64,000 bases of DNA. It comes from Gordonia westfalica (GTDB lineage: Bacteria; Actinomycetota; Actinomycetes; Mycobacteriales; Mycobacteriaceae). Under the pieces are notes generated by a model, which ran no database searches, was not told the DNA's origin, and saw nothing but the letters and a program-made list of their open reading frames with translations. Every line of letters starts with the position of its first letter. Within the stretch, counting starts at the first letter, position 1. Location: assembly GCF_900105725.1 (NCBI RefSeq), contig NZ_FNLM01000034.1:2170001-2234000 (forward strand). Direction: 5' to 3'. Below are positions 34,656 through 43,618 of this stretch, piece by piece. The position numbers and the translations under genes are program-made.

Positions 34656-36571
34656 CCCTCCATGATGCCCCGGTCCATCAGCGCACCGAGGACCAGCGAG
34701 GCGAGCCGGTCGATGTCGGCTCCGGTGGTGTCGAAGCGCAGATCCGGGTGTTCCGGGCTCTCGTACGGTGCGTCGATGCCGGTCAGACCGCGCAGTTCGC
34801 CGCGCCGGGCGCGTTCGTACAGGCCCTTGGGATCGCGACGCTCGCATTCGCTGACCGGGGTCGAGACGTGCACCTCGATGAACTCGAGGTCGGCGGCGCG
34901 GTGCAGTTCCCGCGCGATCTCGCGGTCCGAACGCAGCGGGGACACCATCGACGCGATGGAGATGACCCCGGCGTCGGCGAACAGACGCGCCACATGGCCC
35001 ACGCGGCGGATGTTCTCGGCACGGTCGCCGGCCGAGAAGCCGAGATCGTCGGAGATGCCGTGCCGGATGTTGTCGCCGTCGAGGAGATAGGCGACGCGCC
35101 CGCGGCTGACGATGGCGCGTTCGAGCGCCACCGCCACGGTGGACTTGCCGGACGCCGGTAAACCGGTGAGCCACACCGTCGCTCCGCGCTGACCGGTGTG
35201 CGCCCAGCGTTCGGCGCGCGCCAGCGAATTCGGATGCCACTTGATGTCGTTGCGCGTCGCTTTTCCGGGGATGACCTCGCGCGGTTCGAGGATCGTCCCG
35301 GCGCCGACGGTGTCGTTGGACGCCTCGTCGATGAGGATGAAGGCACCGGTGTCGCGGTTGTCCTGGTACGGGTCGGCCGGCACCACCGACGACGTCCGGA
35401 GCGTGATGGTGCCGATGTCGTTGAGCGCCAACTCACTCGGCCCGACGTGCTCGATCAGCGTGTCGGGATCGAGCCGTCGTTCGAGGGACCCGACGGTGGC
35501 TCGCACCGTCGACGGTCCGTGCTTGAGCGCGACGCGGTCACCCGCACGCAGTGGTGTCGACGACAGCCAGCACACGTGGGCGTCGATCTCGCGGGCCAGT
35601 ACCGGTACGTGTGCGCCCTCGGCGCCGCTGACGACGATGTCGCCGCGCCCGATGTCGATGTCGTCGGCGATCTGGATCGCGACCGAGAGCGGCGCGACCG
35701 CAACCTTTCTCGACTCGTCGAGGGTGTCGAGGGAGGTGACCGTGGACCGACTGCCCGAGGGCAGCACGACGATCTCGTCACCCACCTGCAGCGTTCCCGA
35801 CGCCAACCGGCCGGTGTAGGTGCGCCGGTGTCTCTCACTCGGACGCGAGACCCATTGGATCGGCAGCCGCAGTTCCTCGGCAACCGGTGCGGGCGCGTGT
35901 AATTCGACGTTCTCGAGATAATCGAGGAGCGTGGGCCCCTCGTACCAGGGCGTACTCGGGGAACGATGTACGACGTTGTCGCCGTGCTTCGCGGCGACCG
36001 GGACCGCGATGATCTCGTCGATGCCGAGTTGCACGGCGAGTTCGGCCAGGTCGGCGCGGATCTCGTCGAACCGGTGCTGCGAGAAGTCGACCAGGTCGAT
36101 CTTGTTGACCGCCGCGACCACATGCGGGACACCGACCAGGGTCGCGATGCGCGCGTGGCGTCGGGTCTGGCGGAGCAGGCCGTGCCGGGCGTCGACGAGC
36201 AGCACCGCGACGTGGGCGTTCGACGCCCCGGTGAACATGTTGCGGGTGTAGCGCTCGTGGCCGGGAGTGTCGGCGAGGACGTAACTGCGTGTGGGCGTGG
36301 AGAAGAACCGGTACGCGACGTCGATCGTGATGCCCTGCTCCCGCTCGGCACGCAGCCCGTCGGAGAGCGCGGCGAGGTCGACGTCACCGTCACCGTCGGT
36401 GACCGCCTCGAGGTGGTCGGTGGGCAGGCTGCCGGTGTCGTGCAGGATGCGGCCGATCAGCGTCGACTTGCCGTCGTCGACGCTGCCCGCGGTCGCGATG
36501 CGGAGGAACTGCCTTGTCGCGGTAGCGGCTCCGGGACCGGTATCGACCGATTGCGGAGAGGTGATGGTCAT
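34652..36571 (-). CDS. cysNC: Bifunctional sulfate adenylyltransferase subunit 1 / APS kinase (CysN-CysC fusion)
   Basis: 639 residues; the ATG at 36571 overlaps the cysD stop by one base. The N-terminal GTPase domain has GSVDDGKSTLIGRILHD, DTPGHERYTRNM and NKIDLVD, followed by beta-barrel domains to about residue 435. The C-terminal APS kinase (about 445-639) shows GLPASGKSTVAVALERA, DGDNIRHGISDDLGFS and the FIEVHVSTPVSECERRDPKGLYERARRG segment. With CysD it makes adenylyl sulfate and then PAPS, the universal sulfuryl donor. The fusion is the mycobacterial form. Confidence 0.96.
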   Translation of the reverse strand: MTITSPQSVDTGPGAATATRQFLRIATAGSVDDGKSTLIGRILHDTGSLPTDHLEAVTDGDGDVDLAALSDGLRAEREQGITIDVAYRFFSTPTRSYVLADTPGHERYTRNMFTGASNAHVAVLLVDARHGLLRQTRRHARIATLVGVPHVVAAVNKIDLVDFSQHRFDEIRADLAELAVQLGIDEIIAVPVAAKHGDNVVHRSPSTPWYEGPTLLDYLENVELHAPAPVAEELRLPIQWVSRPSERHRRTYTGRLASGTLQVGDEIVVLPSGSRSTVTSLDTLDESRKVAVAPLSVAIQIADDIDIGRGDIVVSGAEGAHVPVLAREIDAHVCWLSSTPLRAGDRVALKHGPSTVRATVGSLERRLDPDTLIEHVGPSELALNDIGTITLRTSSVVPADPYQDNRDTGAFILIDEASNDTVGAGTILEPREVIPGKATRNDIKWHPNSLARAERWAHTGQRGATVWLTGLPASGKSTVAVALERAIVSRGRVAYLLDGDNIRHGISDDLGFSAGDRAENIRRVGHVARLFADAGVISIASMVSPLRSDREIARELHRAADLEFIEVHVSTPVSECERRDPKGLYERARRGELRGLTGIDAPYESPEHPDLRFDTTGADIDRLASLVLGALMDRGIMEG

Positions 36572-37518
36572 CAGAAATACCCTTCGCGCTTGCGGTCTTC
36601 CATGGCGGCGCTCGACGTGCGGTCGTCGGCGCGGGTCTCACCGCGTTCGGAGACCGTCGACTCGCTGATCTCGGCGATGATCTCGGTGATCGTGGTCGCC
36701 CGCGAGCGGACCGCGCCGGTGATCGTCAGATCCCCGACCGTGCGGTAGCGCACCCACTCGGTGGTGACCTCTTCGCCGTCGCGGGGCTGCGAGAACTCCG
36801 AGACCGAGAGCAGGATGCCGTCCCGCTCGAAAACCTCACGCTCACCGGCGAAGTAGATCGGGGGCAGTTCGAGGTTCTCGAGTTCGATGTAGCGCCAGAT
36901 GTCGGTCTCGGTCCAGTTCGACAGCGGGAACACGCGCACGGACTCACCGCGTCGGATGCGCCCGTTGTACAACGACCACGGCTCGGGACGCTGCGCGCGC
37001 GGGTCCCACTGGCCGAACTCGTCCCGGAAGCTGAAGATGCGCTCCTTCGCGCGGGCCCGTTCCTCGTCGCGCCGGGCACCGCCGAAAGCGGCGTCGAATC
37101 CGCCCTTCTCGAGCGCGTCGAGCAGCGTGCGGGTCTGCAGCCGGTTGCGCGAACCCGACGGGTCCGTGGACTCGGCGACGCGACCGGTGTCGATGGACTC
37201 CTGGACCGACGCCACGATCAGTTCGATGCCGTCCGGGTTGTCGGCACCGGGCGCCACCCGGCGATCACGGAACTCGATGACCTCGGAGAAGTTGTGTCCG
37301 GTGTCGACGTGCATGATCGGGAAGGGCAACGGCGCCGGCCGGAATGCCTTCTCCGCCAGACGGAGGAGGACGATCGAGTCCTTGCCGCCGGAGAACAGCA
37401 GTACCGGGCGCTCGAGCTCGGCCACCACCTCGCGGATGATGTGCACCGACTCGGCTTCCAGAACTCTGATCGCGGTGACGTGATCGATGTCGTCGGTTGT
37501 CTTCTCGGCTGTCGTCAC
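36571..37518 (-). CDS. cysD: Sulfate adenylyltransferase subunit 2
   Basis: 315 residues from the GTG at 37518, overlapping the sulfotransferase stop by 4 bp (GTGA). The PP-loop ATPase motif [20 protein letters not shown] is near residue 40, followed by [43 protein letters not shown] and [15 protein letters not shown]. CysD forms the catalytic ATP sulfurylase with the GTPase CysN. It is embedded in a run of four overlapping genes: sulfotransferase, cysD, cysNC and FGE. Confidence 0.96.
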   Translation of the reverse strand: MTTAEKTTDDIDHVTAIRVLEAESVHIIREVVAELERPVLLFSGGKDSIVLLRLAEKAFRPAPLPFPIMHVDTGHNFSEVIEFRDRRVAPGADNPDGIELIVASVQESIDTGRVAESTDPSGSRNRLQTRTLLDALEKGGFDAAFGGARRDEERARAKERIFSFRDEFGQWDPRAQRPEPWSLYNGRIRRGESVRVFPLSNWTETDIWRYIELENLELPPIYFAGEREVFERDGILLSVSEFSQPRDGEEVTTEWVRYRTVGDLTITGAVRSRATTITEIIAEISESTVSERGETRADDRTSSAAMEDRKREGYF

Positions 37519-38333
37519 AGCGGATATCCGTTCCGTTCGGCGTCTTCTCGGTAACGCTGGGCCCATTCCTTGGACCGCGAGTCGGACTGCGGCTTCAACG
37601 GTGGCGGCGGCGCCAGGGCCGGGTCCTGGCCGATCTTCTCGAGAACCCGTGCGGCCGCCTTGGTGGGATCGTTCACCAGGTCGCGGAACCCGATGTCGAG
37701 CGGCTCGATGCCCTCCTCGGCAAACCAGTTGCGCCACTGGCGTTCCTGTTCGAGAAGGATGCCGGCGAGATGCGCGATCCCCGCGGCGTGGTACACCGCG
37801 ACGTCGTCCCCGCTCCCCTCGTCCCCGTCGGATCCGTCGTTGCGCCACACGCGGGTCTGCACCGCGCGCCACATCGAAACCGCCTGCGGCACCACGTCAT
37901 CGCGGTAGACGTGGACGTAGAGCGGGTCGGCGCCGTCGAAGATCCACCGGATCGCGGTTCGCAACGATCCCGAACCCGCGCGGCTTCGCGCGATCAGCAG
38001 TGGCGTCTGGTTCCACATGAGCTTCCCGCCCCACACCCCGTTGTCGCTGCTCCCGGCGTCGAGGACGTCGGCGCGCCAGGTGTCGGCGTCGCGCACGTCG
38101 ACGGTGCCGGGGTCGATCGGGTCGAGGAGTTCGAGGATCGTCGGGTCGGTGACACCGGCGAACCACTCACGCGGTTGCGGCGCCTGCGACGAGGAGGCGA
38201 AGTACTGGAAGAACTCCTCCGGCGTGCCCGCGACACCGGTCGCCGACAGCGACTCGACGAGGAGGGTGCTGCCGCTGCGCTGGCTCGCGCACACCAGATA
38301 GTTCGACGGCCCCACCGCGGGCGTTGCTGACAT
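37515..38333 (-). CDS. Stf0-family PAPS-dependent sulfotransferase
   Basis: 272 residues from the ATG at 38333 ([10 protein letters not shown]). The 5'-PSB loop is [19 protein letters not shown] near residue 12. Other Stf0-family segments are [42 protein letters not shown] with the conserved Arg/Asp pair, and the C-terminal [20 protein letters not shown]. The mycobacterial homologue sulfates trehalose on the way to sulfolipid-1; here the acceptor may be trehalose or another glycolipid. It leads the PAPS operon, so donor synthesis and use are co-expressed. Confidence 0.92.
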   Translation of the reverse strand: MSATPAVGPSNYLVCASQRSGSTLLVESLSATGVAGTPEEFFQYFASSSQAPQPREWFAGVTDPTILELLDPIDPGTVDVRDADTWRADVLDAGSSDNGVWGGKLMWNQTPLLIARSRAGSGSLRTAIRWIFDGADPLYVHVYRDDVVPQAVSMWRAVQTRVWRNDGSDGDEGSGDDVAVYHAAGIAHLAGILLEQERQWRNWFAEEGIEPLDIGFRDLVNDPTKAAARVLEKIGQDPALAPPPPLKPQSDSRSKEWAQRYREDAERNGYPL

Positions 38334-38355
38334 GAACGATGAGTCTAACGATCCG

Positions 38356-38380
38356 AAAACCCCTCGCAACCTGGGGTTTT
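38356..38380 (-). promoter_or_regulatory. Hairpin in the leader of the sulfotransferase-PAPS operon
   Basis: AAAACCCC and GGGGTTTT (8-bp stem, 9-base loop) lie 23-47 bases upstream of the sulfotransferase ATG. On the minus strand the structure ends in a T run like an intrinsic terminator. If transcription starts upstream of it, it is a candidate attenuator; otherwise it is a second terminator for the sulfatase gene. Confidence 0.45.
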
Positions 38381-38392
38381 AGGCGCACGGCG

Positions 38393-38421
38393 GCGAAAAA
38401 CCTTGACACCTGGTGGGTGTC
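38393..38421 (-). terminator. Terminator after the sulfatase gene
   Basis: Read on the minus strand, GACACC and GGTGTC (38405-38421) make a 6-bp stem with a 5-base loop, followed by AAGG and five T residues. It lies about 33 bases after the sulfatase stop, suggesting the sulfatase and the sulfotransferase operon are separate transcripts. Confidence 0.6.
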
Positions 38422-38453
38422 GTGAGTGTCCGGTGACCGCCGCGGTTCTCGGT

Positions 38454-39863
38454 TCAGCGGGTTCCCGAGGTGATGTCGCCGGCCAGCTCGCGTCGCGACC
38501 CCTGCGGACGGCGGGACGGCAACGCCTCCTCCCGCGGTTCCACCTGCGCCGCCTTGGCGTGGAAGGCGTCCATGAAGCGCTGGGCGATGGCGGTGCCGGT
38601 GGCCTCGTCGGGTAGCTCGTCCCCCGTCTCGGCGCGCCACGCGGCGAGTGTCGCGGCGAAGGCGGCACGCACCTCTGCATACGACGGGTCCTCGGCGACA
38701 TTGTTGCGCTCATACGGATCGGAACGCAGGTCGTAGAGTTCGACCCTCGGCCGGTCCTGTTGTATCGCTTCGGAATCCAGCGAGCGCGCGGACAGGCTGT
38801 CGGCGATGTCGAGCGGCAACAGCAGTGCCGGCCGGGCCGCGAGGTTCTCGATGTAGCTGAAGTCCTTGGTGCGCACGGCCCGGATCGGGTCGAAGGCGTC
38901 GTGATAGGTCTTCTCGGTGAACACCCGGGTCCGCACGGCCGCGGCCGGGTCCCCGGCAGGCCTCGAGGTGGGCGGTTCGACGAGTGCCGACGCGTGGGAG
39001 TCGCCGTCCACGTCGTCGGGGATCTCGACCCCGAGCAGGTCCAGCAGGGTCGGGGTCAGGTCGACACCGGAGAACAGGTCGTCGTAGACCTGCGGTTCGA
39101 TGCCGCGCCGGGTCGGCGGCCGCACGATCAGCGCGACGCCGGTCCCTTCGGCGTAGAGGGTCGACTTGGCCCGCGGGAACGCCAGTCCGTGGTCGGTGAT
39201 GAAGACGATCCACGTCGAGGAGTCCAGCCCGAGCTCGGCGACGGTGTCGAGCAGCCGGCCGACCGCGGCGTCGGCCTTGGTGATGGACCCGTGCAGACCC
39301 GCGAGGTCGTCACGGACGTCGTCGGTGTCGGGCAGGAATCCCGGGACGGCGATGCCGCTGGTGTCGGACGGTTTGTATTCGTCCGCCGGGTACGGCCGAT
39401 GGGTCTCGAAGAAGCCTGCGGTCAGGAAAAAGGGCCGATCCTCCCCGGCGTGGCGTCGAAGCCAGTCCCGGGACTGTTCCACCACGTAGTCGCAGCGCGA
39501 GTCCGAGACGTCCACCGAGTCGAAGCCGAGGCGCTGTGGGTCCGCGCTCTCGTGCTGCATCCCGAACAGCGCCGACCGGTACCCCGCGTCGGAGAGAAGC
39601 GACGGCAGCGTCCGCACATCCGAGAAGTACTCGAACCCGTGGTGGGCCAGCCCGACGAGTCCGTTGCGGTGGGGGTAGCGGCCGGTGAAGAGCGATCCGC
39701 GCGCCGGCGAGCACAGCGGGGCGGTCGAGTGGGCGTCGGCGAATCGGATGCCGTCCGCGGCCAGTTGATCGAGGGTCGGCGATTCGACGCCGTCCGCGCC
39801 GTAACACGTCAGGTGGCGCCCCAGGTCGTGCCAGTGGATCAGGATGACGTTCTCGCGTGCCAT
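38454..39863 (-). CDS. Type I sulfatase (formylglycine-dependent)
   Basis: 469 residues from the ATG at 39863. The alkaline-phosphatase fold begins NVILIHWHDLGRHLTCYG. The active-site signature LCSPARGSLFTGR places the formylglycine-precursor cysteine at residue 51 (C-x-P-x-R). Metal and substrate residues follow in FFETHRPYP and VFITDHGLAFPRAKSTLYAEG. There is no signal peptide, so it probably hydrolyses imported sulfate esters in the cytoplasm. FGE encoded downstream would activate it. It is divergent from efeUOB, with 254 bases between. Confidence 0.94.
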   Translation of the reverse strand: MARENVILIHWHDLGRHLTCYGADGVESPTLDQLAADGIRFADAHSTAPLCSPARGSLFTGRYPHRNGLVGLAHHGFEYFSDVRTLPSLLSDAGYRSALFGMQHESADPQRLGFDSVDVSDSRCDYVVEQSRDWLRRHAGEDRPFFLTAGFFETHRPYPADEYKPSDTSGIAVPGFLPDTDDVRDDLAGLHGSITKADAAVGRLLDTVAELGLDSSTWIVFITDHGLAFPRAKSTLYAEGTGVALIVRPPTRRGIEPQVYDDLFSGVDLTPTLLDLLGVEIPDDVDGDSHASALVEPPTSRPAGDPAAAVRTRVFTEKTYHDAFDPIRAVRTKDFSYIENLAARPALLLPLDIADSLSARSLDSEAIQQDRPRVELYDLRSDPYERNNVAEDPSYAEVRAAFAATLAAWRAETGDELPDEATGTAIAQRFMDAFHAKAAQVEPREEALPSRRPQGSRRELAGDITSGTR

Positions 39864-40060
39864 TCCCCCATGATGACGCAGCTCGACGGACGCGCCGGCG
39901 CCGCAGCTCTACCCGATTCCGACATACCGCCCACGGCACCGGCGGACGAATTGAAATCACTGTGCGCCGAACAACGCTGATCACGCCCCCGAGGCCCGAA
40001 TCCGATCCGCGAGTGGGGAGATGTGCCCTATGCGATCGCCCCTCGGCGGTCTACCGTCGC

Positions 40061-40079
40061 TATGGCTAGCCTCACCAAC
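40061..40079 (+). promoter_or_regulatory. Candidate IdeR/DtxR iron box upstream of efeUOB
   Basis: TATGGCTAGCCTCACCAAC agrees at 14 of 19 positions with the IdeR consensus TWAGGTWAGSCTWACCTWA (comparison by eye). It ends 38 bases before the efeU GTG. Iron-repressed expression of efeUOB would fit its role. Confidence 0.5.
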
Positions 40080-40117
40080 CGCAGATCGCCGACAGGCGCC
40101 GAGGAGATGGACGACCG

Positions 40118-41083
40118 GTGATCGATCACATATCGGCACTCGCCGCGAGCGGAGTTCACGTGCTGGCCGCCGACGGGCCGTCGATCGGGACCCAGATGTT
40201 CGGGAGCGCCCTCATCGGTCTCCGCGAAGGACTCGAAACCGGGATCGTGGTCATGGTCCTGGTCGCCTTCGTCGTCAAGACCGACCGCCGCGACGCCCTG
40301 AAATGGATCTGGGCGGGCGTGGGCGCAGCGGTCGCCATGACCCTCGCGGTGTTCCTCGTGATCCACTTCGGCACGTCGACGATGACGCCGCTGGCGGCCG
40401 AGACCATTGCCGGCGTGGCCTCGCTGGTGGCGGTCGCGATCGTGACGTTCATGGTGCTCTGGATGAGCGAGGCCGCGTCCCACATCTCCGCCGACCTCAA
40501 GAGCGGGATGTCGAAGGCCCTCCTCGCAGGCGGTGCGTCGGTGTTGGGTCTGGCGTTTCTCGCGGTCGGCCGCGAGGGATTCGAGACCGCGCTGCTGATG
40601 GTCGGCTATGCCGAGAGTGTGTCGGGCGGCCTGTGGCCGCTGATCGGACTCGTGATCGGCATCCTGGCCGCGATCGCGCTGACGGTGCTGATCTACCGCG
40701 GGGCGATCCGGATGAACCTCTCGGTGTTCTTCACCTATACAGGCCTGTTCCTGATCGTCGTGGCCGCCGGAATCCTCACCTACGGAATCCGCGCGCTGCA
40801 GACGATCGGTTGGCTGCCCGGCCTCGACAACATCGCCTTCGACGTCTCCGGTACCTACGACGCCTCGTCCTGGTACGGCACCGTCCTCGGCGGCATCTTC
40901 AACGTGCGCCCGGATCCGACGGTCCTGCAGGTGATCGCCTGGATGGTCTACGTGGTCGTCGTGACCACGATCTTCTTCCGTCGACAGCGCGCCGGCCATC
41001 GTGCGATCGCCGCCCGGAAGAGCGCAACCGCCGACGAGAGCTCCGCGCCCGCGGAGCCCACCCCCGAAAGGAATGCTCAGTGA
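40118..41083 (+). CDS. efeU: High-affinity iron permease EfeU (FTR1 family)
   Basis: 321 residues from the GTG at 40118 (GAGGAG 11 bases upstream). Seven hydrophobic segments are predicted. The two iron-coordinating REGLE-type motifs are present: GLREGLETGIV near residue 35 and VGREGFETALL near 155. The third helix set includes LWMSEAASHISADLKSG. EfeU carries ferric iron, delivered by EfeO and EfeB, across the membrane. It is the first gene of a three-gene operon with 4-bp overlaps throughout. Confidence 0.94.
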   Translation: MIDHISALAASGVHVLAADGPSIGTQMFGSALIGLREGLETGIVVMVLVAFVVKTDRRDALKWIWAGVGAAVAMTLAVFLVIHFGTSTMTPLAAETIAGVASLVAVAIVTFMVLWMSEAASHISADLKSGMSKALLAGGASVLGLAFLAVGREGFETALLMVGYAESVSGGLWPLIGLVIGILAAIALTVLIYRGAIRMNLSVFFTYTGLFLIVVAAGILTYGIRALQTIGWLPGLDNIAFDVSGTYDASSWYGTVLGGIFNVRPDPTVLQVIAWMVYVVVVTTIFFRRQRAGHRAIAARKSATADESSAPAEPTPERNAQ

Positions 41084-42288
41084 ACCGTAGAACCGTGGTG
41101 GCCGCCGGTGCGGCCGCGGTGGTGATCGCCCCCATCTTGTTGGCCGGCTGCACCGAGAAGTCCGACGCCGAGAATGCGATCGCCGTGACCTCGACCGCCG
41201 ACGCCTGCGATCTCGCGACCACCGACGCGACGACCGGCAACGTCGACTTCGCGATCACCAACTCCGGCAACAAGGTCACCGAGTTCTACGTCTACGGCAA
41301 CAACAACCGAGTCCTCGGCGAGGTCGAGAACATCGGTCCCGGACTGTCGGGGAACCTGACCGTCGAGATCGTCGAGCCGGGCACCTACACCGTGGCGTGC
41401 AAGCCGGGCATGGTCGGCACCGGTATCCGCACCGAGCTCACGGTCGGCGGTGAACGCAAGGAGAAGGCCGACGTCCCCGCCGACGTCACGGCCGCCAAGG
41501 CGCAGTACCTCGACTATGTGCGCAACCAGCTGAACACCCTGCACGCACAGACGACGTCCTTCGTCGACAACATCAAGAAGGGCGATCTCGACGCCGCGCG
41601 TGCGCAGTTCGGTCTCACCCGCACGCCGTACGAGCGGATCGAACCCGTCGCCGAGTCGTTCCCCGACCTCGACCCGGCCATCGACATGCGGTGGGACGAC
41701 ACCGAGGACGGCACCCAGCCGTTCACCGGCTTCCACCGCCTCGAGCGGTACCTGTGGCCGCCGCAGCCCGCCGAGATCGGCGACGCACCCGGCCAGATCA
41801 CGCCGTCGGATGCCGCGAACGCCAAGGAGACCGACAATCCGCAGGCCATCGCCGAGATCGCCGACGGCCTGCTCGCCAACGTGACCAGGCTCCGCGACGA
41901 GGTCAACAAGCCCGACTTCGAGTTCGAGACGCTGTCGTTCGTCAAGGGCCCGCAGGCTCTCATCGACGAGGTCGCCGCCACCAAGGTCGACGGTGAAGAG
42001 GACCGGTACTCCCACACCGACCTGTGGGACATCGCGGCCAACCTCGACGGGTCGGAAACCGCGATCGCGACGATGCAGCCGATCATCGCCGCCAAGAACC
42101 AGGCGCTGATGGACAAGATCACCGCGCAGTTCACGACGGCGCGCGACGCGGTGAACTCCTACCGCGACGGTGACGGCTACGTGTCCTACACCGAGGTCAC
42201 GCCCGAACAGCGTAAGGAACTGTCGAATCAGATCGACGCGCTGTCGGCCACGCTGTCCCAGGTACCGGGAATCGTGTTGCAGCAATGA
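41080..42288 (+). CDS. efeO: Iron-uptake lipoprotein EfeO with cupredoxin and M75 domains
   Basis: 402 residues; the GTG at 41080 overlaps the efeU stop, with AAAGGA upstream. The lipobox ILLAGC puts the lipidated Cys at residue 24. A cupredoxin-like domain (about 35-130) ends CKPGMVGTGI. The imelysin/M75 domain (about 150-400) contains the metal-binding HxxE in GFHRLERYLW, and NPQAIAEIADGLLANV. EfeO binds iron outside the membrane and passes it to EfeU. Confidence 0.93.
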   Translation: MNRRTVVAAGAAAVVIAPILLAGCTEKSDAENAIAVTSTADACDLATTDATTGNVDFAITNSGNKVTEFYVYGNNNRVLGEVENIGPGLSGNLTVEIVEPGTYTVACKPGMVGTGIRTELTVGGERKEKADVPADVTAAKAQYLDYVRNQLNTLHAQTTSFVDNIKKGDLDAARAQFGLTRTPYERIEPVAESFPDLDPAIDMRWDDTEDGTQPFTGFHRLERYLWPPQPAEIGDAPGQITPSDAANAKETDNPQAIAEIADGLLANVTRLRDEVNKPDFEFETLSFVKGPQALIDEVAATKVDGEEDRYSHTDLWDIAANLDGSETAIATMQPIIAAKNQALMDKITAQFTTARDAVNSYRDGDGYVSYTEVTPEQRKELSNQIDALSATLSQVPGIVLQQ

Positions 42289-43610
42289 GTGATCCGGTCC
42301 CCCGCCCCGACGACGCACAGCCCGCCGAACCCGAGAGGCGTACGACGCGACGTGGTCTGTCACGTCGTGCGATCCTCGGCGGGACCGGCGCCGGTCTGCT
42401 CGTCGCCGCGGGCGGGGTGGCCGTCGGCCGTGCCACGACCCCGGCACCGGCCGCCGACCATGTCGTCGAGTTCCGGGGTCCACGCCAGGCCGGGATCGTC
42501 ACCGCCGCGCAGGATCGTCTGCATTTCGCGAGTTTCGACGTGGTCACCGACAACCGGGACGAACTCGTCTCCGTGCTGCGCCGATGGACCGAGGCGGCCG
42601 AACGCATGACCCGCGGCGAGGAGACCGAGCCCGACGGCGCCACCGGTCTCGGCGAGTACACACCGCCCGCCGACACCGGAGAAGCGTTGGGGCTGAGCGC
42701 TGCTCATCTCACCCTCACGATCGGCTTCGGTCCGGGACTGTTCGGCCCCAGCGCGTCGGCGCCCGACCGTCCCGACCGGTTCGGTCTCGCCGACCGTCGA
42801 CCGCCGGCGCTCGTCGACCTGCCGATGTTCGCCGCGGAGAAGATCGACCCCGCACGGTCATACGGCGACATCTGCGTGCAGGCCTGCGCCGACGACCCGC
42901 AGGTCGCGGTGCACGCCATCCGAAATCTCGCCCGAATGGCGGTGGGCGTCATGGCGGTTCGCTGGTCGCAGCTGGGGTTCGGCCGGACGTCGTCGACGAC
43001 GCAGTCCCAGGACACACCGCGAAACCTGTTCGGATTCAAGGACGGAACGGCGAACCTGCGCGCCGAGGACACCGACCTCCTCGACCGTTGGGTGTGGGTG
43101 CGCCCCGAGGACAACCCGGCGGCCGCCCAGTGGATGACCGGCGGCACCTATCTCGTCGCCCGCCGCATCCGGATGGACATCGAACCGTGGGACCGGGCCA
43201 ACCTGTTCGAGCAGGAACACATCATCGGCCGCACCAAGCGCGCCGGCGCCCCACTGGGCAAGTCCGGCGAGTTCGATGACCCCGACTTCATGATCACCTC
43301 GGGTGGTACACCGATGATCCCGAAGAACTCGCATGTGCGGCTGGCACATCCGGACAACCTCGGCGGGGTGCGGATCCTGCGCCGCGGCTACAACTTCACC
43401 GACGGCTCCGACGGGTTCGGGCACCTCGACGCCGGACTGTTCTTCATCGCCTTCAACCGGGACACCGGCAAACAGTTCGTCCCGATGCAGCAGGTCCTGT
43501 CCCGTCAGGACGCCATGACCGAGTACCTGATCCCCAACGGCTCGGCGAACTTCGCGATCCCGCCGGGCCTGGAGCCCGGCGAATGGTGGGGGCAGCGGCT
43601 CTTCGAGTGA
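42285..43610 (+). CDS. efeB: DyP-type heme peroxidase EfeB, Tat-exported
   Basis: 441 residues; ATGA overlap with efeO. The twin-arginine signal is GLSRRAILGGTGAGLLVAAGG, so the folded hemoprotein is exported. The DyP signature GFKDGTANL is near residue 248, the proximal heme histidine is likely in NSHVRLAHPDN, and RRGYNFTDGSDGFGHLDAGLFFIAF is the C-terminal family motif. In Efe systems this enzyme oxidises ferrous iron, or releases iron from heme, for EfeO/EfeU. The stop converges with mazG eight bases away. Confidence 0.94.
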   Translation: MSDPVPRPDDAQPAEPERRTTRRGLSRRAILGGTGAGLLVAAGGVAVGRATTPAPAADHVVEFRGPRQAGIVTAAQDRLHFASFDVVTDNRDELVSVLRRWTEAAERMTRGEETEPDGATGLGEYTPPADTGEALGLSAAHLTLTIGFGPGLFGPSASAPDRPDRFGLADRRPPALVDLPMFAAEKIDPARSYGDICVQACADDPQVAVHAIRNLARMAVGVMAVRWSQLGFGRTSSTTQSQDTPRNLFGFKDGTANLRAEDTDLLDRWVWVRPEDNPAAAQWMTGGTYLVARRIRMDIEPWDRANLFEQEHIIGRTKRAGAPLGKSGEFDDPDFMITSGGTPMIPKNSHVRLAHPDNLGGVRILRRGYNFTDGSDGFGHLDAGLFFIAFNRDTGKQFVPMQQVLSRQDAMTEYLIPNGSANFAIPPGLEPGEWWGQRLFE

Positions 43611-43618
43611 GTTCCCCC

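Noticed and set aside
32727..35090. A 787-codon plus-strand frame opposite lpqU, FGE and cysNC.
   Set aside because: It contains no domain, has shadow-like composition and opposes three recognised proteins.
38334..38453. A SAM-type riboswitch before the sulfotransferase operon.
   Set aside because: Only two simple hairpins are visible; none of the conserved multi-helix core of known sulfur riboswitches was found.
39872..39980. A 36-codon plus-strand frame between the sulfatase and efeU.
   Set aside because: No ribosome site, no hydrophobic or structured feature, and no coupling to efeU.
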